A stretch of 9,821 nucleotides of DNA from JAVBKB01 sp031554275 (GTDB taxonomy: Bacteria; Bacillota; Bacilli; JARBTR01). The DNA lies in the NCBI GenBank assembly GCA_031554275.1, contig JAVBKB010000217.1, positions 1 through 9,821 of the forward strand, in the 5' to 3' direction. Positions within the stretch are counted from its first letter, which is position 1, and the number at the start of each line of letters is the position of its first letter. The translations under genes were made by a program, and so were the position numbers. This document shows, piece after piece, positions 6,799 through 9,821 of this stretch. Under the pieces are notes generated by a model that saw only the letters and a list, made by a program, of their open reading frames with translations, searched no databases and was not told the origin of the DNA.

Positions 6799-8205
6799 TT
6801 AATTACCAATTGGAATTTCAATATTCTTTATCTGCACCCCGAAATTACCCATTGGAACGAAAATGTATGCATTATTTTCGGAGAACATTTCCCTTCCTTC
6901 TCCACGGTTCTTGAAGCCAGTCGCATCATTTTTATTGAAGGTAACTTGATAGTGGTCACCAATTTTCTTAACCGAATTTCCTTTTATAACAAATCCATCG
7001 GGCTCATCAAGTCCGCTCTCAGGATATGTTTCTGCGTAAACTTTGCTGGAGAGATACATCTCAGAGAAATAGAGCATTTCAGTTATTTCCTCTTTACTAA
7101 GTTCCATTAGCCAATCCGGATACTCTGACGGCAAATTTTGTAACATAATGTCCGCTTGAATCGTATCTGCATCCTCTGTGATGTTGGTGAAATTTAGTGA
7201 GACGGGATTGAAACTGCTTTTCAAAGTCACTGGAAGTTCTTCATGAATATTAACCATAAGATTTTCAGTTTCAGAAAATATAACAACACTGGCAATCACG
7301 TTTTTAGGTTCTGCAGAAGAATTTACAATACATGATCGATAATAAGCTATATCTGAATTTTCTGTTGTCTGACTGGAAATATACGCTCCTGAATAGGTAA
7401 TATCAGCATTTTCAAAATTCATCTTGATACCATCAACAGTTCCTGTACCTTTTGGCTGCTCAATTTGATAATCAATCAAAGTTGTTGCCTGACCATGGGT
7501 GATCTTGTTAATCTGTATCGCATACTTTCCTGTTTCATCTGTAAAACGAGTATTGGGTGTTGTTATTTCAACTTGAAGCTGTTCTTGTGGAAGTTCGAAT
7601 TTCCACTCTCCCTTAGTGCCGTTTACTTCAGTAAATTTCAATTCTAATTTTCTTTTGGATTGTAGATTTTTCTCATTGGAAGATAGTTCAATGAAACCAG
7701 TCTTATCTCCTGTAGAAGTGGACAAATCATGAAATTGTAATATTTCAACTGGCTCACCACTTTCCATATCCGTAACCTCAAAAACAGTTTGCGCCTCCTC
7801 GCTTTCTTTTGCTGATTCGATAATATACTCAATAGCAATATTTCCTGTGTCAAAGTAGCTCTTAAGTATCGTCACATCGATTCCTTTATCAGATGAAACC
7901 ATCTGACTTTGATTGAGTAGCCCTTTTGGCTCAAAGTTTTCACCAGAAGGGACATAATTATTAGTATACACCCACCCAACAAAAGGAACATTCGCTAGTA
8001 CTTTTCCCATACTGGGAAATATAAAGCCTGATACACATAATGCAATTACCATCGCTAGCGCTATTGCAGGATAAAGAACAAATCTGCGTTTCCGTTTATC
8101 TCTGTCTTTTACACCATTCATTATTCCATTATTAACTGCCTTACTTAATTCGGCATGTGGTACTTCAATGTTGTCCAGTTCAGTTTTGATCTGATCTTTA
8201 TTCAT
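6799..8205 (-). CDS. Membrane-anchored DUF4179/DUF5643-type protein, probable anti-sigma factor
   Basis: The 468-residue protein has a short charged cytoplasmic N-terminus (1-41), one transmembrane helix (about 42-64) and a large extracytoplasmic part. The sequence just after the helix, MGKVLANVPFVGWVYTN (66-82), resembles the start of DUF4179 domains found in partners of ECF sigma factors; the C-terminal half resembles DUF5643-like beta-rich domains. Its start overlaps the sigma gene stop as ATGA, with AGGAGGAG (8216-8223) 10 nt upstream, so the two products are made together. That coupling supports an anti-sigma role: N-terminus holding the sigma factor, outer domain sensing envelope conditions. 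There is no HxxxCxxC zinc-binding motif, and the only cysteine is Cys57 in the helix, so it is not a ZAS-type anti-sigma. The role is inferred from context and domain resemblance; the signal is unknown. Confidence 0.8.
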   Translation of the reverse strand: MNKDQIKTELDNIEVPHAELSKAVNNGIMNGVKDRDKRKRRFVLYPAIALAMVIALCVSGFIFPSMGKVLANVPFVGWVYTNNYVPSGENFEPKGLLNQSQMVSSDKGIDVTILKSYFDTGNIAIEYIIESAKESEEAQTVFEVTDMESGEPVEILQFHDLSTSTGDKTGFIELSSNEKNLQSKRKLELKFTEVNGTKGEWKFELPQEQLQVEITTPNTRFTDETGKYAIQINKITHGQATTLIDYQIEQPKGTGTVDGIKMNFENADITYSGAYISSQTTENSDIAYYRSCIVNSSAEPKNVIASVVIFSETENLMVNIHEELPVTLKSSFNPVSLNFTNITEDADTIQADIMLQNLPSEYPDWLMELSKEEITEMLYFSEMYLSSKVYAETYPESGLDEPDGFVIKGNSVKKIGDHYQVTFNKNDATGFKNRGEGREMFSENNAYIFVPMGNFGVQIKNIEIPIGN

Positions 8206-8726
8206 AATAGATAATCTCCTCCTAATATATCTCTTAACTGCTGACGTGCTCTAAATAGATTCGTCTTTACGGTACCTTCAGGTTGATTTGTAATCGAGGC
8301 AATATCAGAAACTTTGTAATCATGAAAATAATATAAAAGAATAACAGTTAAATTATGCTTCTCTAATTGCTCCATTGCCCTCATCAAATCCATCTGTTTA
8401 ACATTATTTTCCTCACCAGAGGCGACTTCTTCCTCATTGAAAATGGTGTCAATAGGTACAATATTCTTTCCTCTTTCTAGCACTTCATATGCTGTTCGAA
8501 TCAATGTACGGGTAATCCATGTTTTCATAAATGCTGGCTGTTGTACTTGATGAATATTTTTGGTAACTTTATAAGCAGTCTCTTGAACGACATCCAATGC
8601 GTCATCCCTATTTCGGACATACATATAAGCCGTCTTAAAAAGCTGTTCCTGATAAATCGAAAACAATTTACCAAGGGCTTGCTTATTTCCTTTAATTGCT
8701 TTACTTGCAAGCTGCTCTTCATCCAC
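8202..8726 (-). CDS. ECF-type RNA polymerase sigma factor (SigV-like)
   Basis: At 174 residues this is normal for ECF sigma factors, with only regions 2 and 4. Region 2 spans about 8-85 and includes DDALDVVQETAYKVTKNI (41-58) for core binding and the -10 contact segment around WITRTLIRTAYEVL (70-83). Region 4 spans about 115-166, with a helix-turn-helix in YKVSDIASITNQPEGTVKTN (137-156) that reads the -35. A linker rich in Asp/Glu (92-112) joins them. The start is GTG at 8726-8724, chosen because AAAGGAGG (8734-8741) lies exactly 7 nt upstream. It overlaps the membrane partner gene by 4 bp. The sigma factor is expected to be held at the membrane and freed by an envelope signal; target genes are not identifiable here apart from probable autoregulation. 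Confidence 0.93.
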   Translation of the reverse strand: MDEEQLASKAIKGNKQALGKLFSIYQEQLFKTAYMYVRNRDDALDVVQETAYKVTKNIHQVQQPAFMKTWITRTLIRTAYEVLERGKNIVPIDTIFNEEEVASGEENNVKQMDLMRAMEQLEKHNLTVILLYYFHDYKVSDIASITNQPEGTVKTNLFRARQQLRDILGGDYLL

Positions 8727-8745
8727 AATTTAACCTCCTTTAACT

Positions 8746-8776
8746 ATTAGAGTGAAGATTCGCTCAAATGGTTTCA
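8746..8776 (-). promoter_or_regulatory. Possible autoregulatory ECF promoter
   Basis: On the - strand TGAAAC (8776-8771) matches the -35 element typical of ECF sigma factors. After 16 bp comes CACTCTAAT (8754-8746), a poor match to the usual CGTC/CGTA -10. The predicted transcript start would lie very close to the Shine-Dalgarno at 8741-8734, which weakens the call. Confidence 0.3.
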
Positions 8777-8786
8777 AATTTTGAAA
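8772..8786. repeat. Perfect 15-bp palindrome overlapping the ECF -35
   Basis: TTTCAAATTTTGAAA has 7-bp arms around a single T. It overlaps the candidate -35 of the sigma operon and places TTGAAA on both strands, so it could be an operator or a divergent promoter core. Confidence 0.45.
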
Positions 8787-9031
8787 ATAGTTTTTTTCTC
8801 GCTATGACATTTGAATCAGGTCACATACAATAACAAAGTTGCATTCCAAGCCCAATGCGATTTACTAATGGAAATGATGTATTTTCTCCTTGATTATCAG
8901 AATGTTTTTTTACTCGATTTTCAATATTTGTACAGACAAAGTTTCAGCAAAAGCTATTAATTCACAGAAAAAGTGATAGACTTAAAGTCCTACTCGTCAA
9001 AGAAAACTACCAAAGTAAAGGAGGTATTGGC

Positions 9032-9492
9032 ATGGAAAAGACATTTCAAGAATACCACAACAAGATAAATTCAACCGTTGTCAAAATGATTCCTAATAAT
9101 TGGGAGAGAGTTTGTTTGTATGGAGAAGCTTCACATTTGCACCAAGTCTATTTTTATGTGGTTTTGAAAGATGAAACCATCATTAATGGTAGTATTATTT
9201 ACTCCAAATACGACTTTATTAGCTATGAAGAACAAAGACAATACATACAACAAGTAAGAAAATATCTTATAGAACTAAAAGTGATCAGAAGGCTTGGACG
9301 AGTTTAACCATGGCATTTAATCGTAATGGTGAATTCGAGATCAAATATGATTATACAGATTTAAATAAAGTAGACCTATTTGATCAAAGAGTTATTTGGT
9401 GTTATGAAAACCTCGGAATGACGCCAAAAGCAAAAGAAAAGGAGTCTTGGAAGGCTTTGGATACCTATTTGAACAAAAAGAATGAAGATTGA
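9032..9492 (+). pseudogene. YezG/DUF600-type immunity protein gene broken by a -1 frameshift
   Basis: Two adjacent frames together make one protein. The first (9032-9307, 91 codons) has good family likeness up to about Leu-Lys at 9275-9280: 'IPNNWERVCLYGEASHLHQ', an aromatic strand 'VYFYVV', and a helix 'QVRKYLIELK'. It then runs into unrelated residues and TAA at 9305. The second frame is open well before its ATG at 9310 and reads DQKAWTSLTMAFNRNG (from 9283) and then EFEIKYDYTDL, the conserved C-terminal block of YezG proteins, through RVIWCYENLGMTP to TGA at 9490-9492. Adding one A to the run of four A at 9277-9280 joins both into 153 residues, the usual family size. YezG proteins neutralise LXG-type secreted toxins such as YeeF. 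AAAGGAGG at 9017-9024 with 7-nt spacing supports the ATG. No toxin gene is visible in the window. A sequencing error is possible. Confidence 0.8.
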
Positions 9493-9559
9493 TGACGTTT
9501 GCACAAAATTTGTTATTCTCTAGAAACTCTGTGGCATTAATCGAATTTCACGATTTCTA

Positions 9560-9574
9560 CTTTATTAAATAAAG
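9560..9574. repeat. AT-rich 15-bp palindrome
   Basis: CTTTATTAAATAAAG has 7-bp arms around a single A. It sits between the immunity gene remnant and the 70-bp palindrome. It may be a weak hairpin near the transcript end; alone it is too AT-rich to be a confident terminator. Confidence 0.35.
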
Positions 9575-9580
9575 AATTCA

Positions 9581-9650
9581 TTCTAGATTATGAAAGGGGA
9601 GCAGATTCTACTGGAGCACTACCACCAGATCGCATCCCCTAAATCTAGAA
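9581..9650. repeat. 70-bp imperfect palindrome with TTCTAGATT ends
   Basis: TTCTAGATT (9581-9589) is exactly reverse-complemented at 9642-9650. Inside this, AGGGGA (9595-9600) pairs with TCCCCT (9635-9640), and CTGG (9611-9614) can pair with CCAG (9625-9628). The result is a long stem with one asymmetric internal loop (9590-9594 against 9641). It lies between convergent genes, so it may act as a structured 3' end for both, but no T-run follows either side. A small mobile or REP-like element is the alternative. Confidence 0.55.
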
Positions 9651-9652
9651 AT

Positions 9653-9821
9653 TTAAAGTCTTAAATTAACCATGAAAAACAAATAGAACATAGCTGGAAT
9701 TCCTACGATAGCGGATATTATCGCGATTGTAGTAAGGACTTTTTTCTCATCTCGTAATATGAACAACAAAAAATTATATACCAAAATACACAGGAATCCG
9801 CCTAAACAATTAAGAATTATA
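9653..9821 (-). CDS. C-terminal end of a hydrophobic membrane protein, partial
   Basis: The - strand is open from the window edge for 55 codons to TAA at 9655-9653 (frame with codons ending at 9818). The product is strongly hydrophobic: a first segment ending LVYNFLLFILRDEKK, a short charged loop (RDEKK), then a second segment TTIAIISAIVGIPAMFYLFF and the tail MVNLRL. Two transmembrane helices joined by a positively charged cytoplasmic loop are the likely fold. No family is recognised. The start lies beyond the window, so length and function cannot be judged. It is convergent with the immunity gene. Confidence 0.6.
   Translation of the reverse strand, partial: IILNCLGGFLCILVYNFLLFILRDEKKVLTTIAIISAIVGIPAMFYLFFMVNLRL

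Larger units (their letters stand above)
8727..9031. other. 305-bp divergent intergenic region between the sigma operon and the immunity gene
   Basis: It holds the sigma gene ribosome binding site (8734-8741), the possible ECF promoter (8746-8776) and its palindrome. Toward the right-hand gene lie an 11-bp palindrome GACTTAAAGTC (8979-8989) and the Shine-Dalgarno AAAGGAGG (9017-9024). No strong sigma-A promoter was found for the + strand gene; TTCACA (8961-8966) with TAAAGT (8983-8988) at 16 bp is the best weak candidate. No ORF is supported. Confidence 0.5.

Noticed and set aside
9277..9280. Programmed -1 ribosomal frameshift at the A-run of the immunity gene
   Set aside because: CTA AAA G is not a good slippery heptamer because only the Lys tRNA can re-pair, and no clear stimulatory structure follows; a deletion or sequencing error is simpler.
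9310..9492. Separate 60-residue gene starting at the ATG at 9310
   Set aside because: The homologous reading continues upstream of this ATG (through WTSLT), no ribosome binding site precedes it, and the block is the C-terminal part of the frameshifted immunity protein.
9588..9635. 15-codon - strand open frame starting MRSGGSAPVES
   Set aside because: It lies wholly inside the 70-bp palindrome and has no properly spaced ribosome binding site, so it is more likely a by-product of the repeat than a gene.
1..9821. CRISPR arrays, tRNA or rRNA genes, insertion sequences
   Set aside because: No regularly spaced repeats, cloverleaf-like or rRNA-like sequence, or transposase frame was seen on either strand.

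Overview
The window looks like chromosomal DNA from a low-GC Bacillota, most likely a member of the Bacillales (Bacillaceae or Planococcaceae type). The pointers are AT-rich DNA, strong AGGAGG-type ribosome binding sites, compact operons with overlapping genes, a SigV-like ECF sigma factor with a DUF4179-type membrane partner, and a YezG-type immunity gene. The genus cannot be fixed from the sequence alone.

Bases 1-5953 (+ strand) are a purine-uptake and GMP block. It starts inside a BMP/PnrA-type substrate-binding lipoprotein gene. After a 232-bp gap with two strong hairpins come a duplicated ABC ATPase and two membrane permeases, the layout of the Bacillus nupNOPQ (yufNOPQ) guanosine transporter. 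GMP synthase (guaA) follows after only 53 bp, and the block closes with a clear Rho-independent terminator. Nucleoside import would feed guanine nucleotide pools next to the last step of de novo GMP synthesis.

Bases 5954-6798 hold a single small gene for a dimeric alpha/beta-barrel (antibiotic biosynthesis monooxygenase-like) protein with its own likely promoter. A probably bidirectional terminator separates it from the convergent genes beyond.

Bases 6799-8726 (- strand) encode an ECF sigma factor and, overlapping it by ATGA, a single-pass membrane protein of the DUF4179/DUF5643 type that is the likely anti-sigma factor. A possible autoregulatory ECF promoter overlaps a palindrome upstream.

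Bases 8727-9821 look more accessory. A YezG/DUF600-type immunity gene is broken by a one-base frameshift in an A-run, and no cognate LXG toxin gene is visible. After it lie a 70-bp imperfect palindrome and, on the - strand, the C-terminal end of an uncharacterised membrane protein cut by the window edge.

The points most worth following up are the frameshifted orphan immunity gene, the apparent CTG start of the first permease, the two hairpins between binding-protein and ATPase genes, the 70-bp palindrome, and the non-zinc-finger anti-sigma candidate. No clearly novel multi-gene system is visible.
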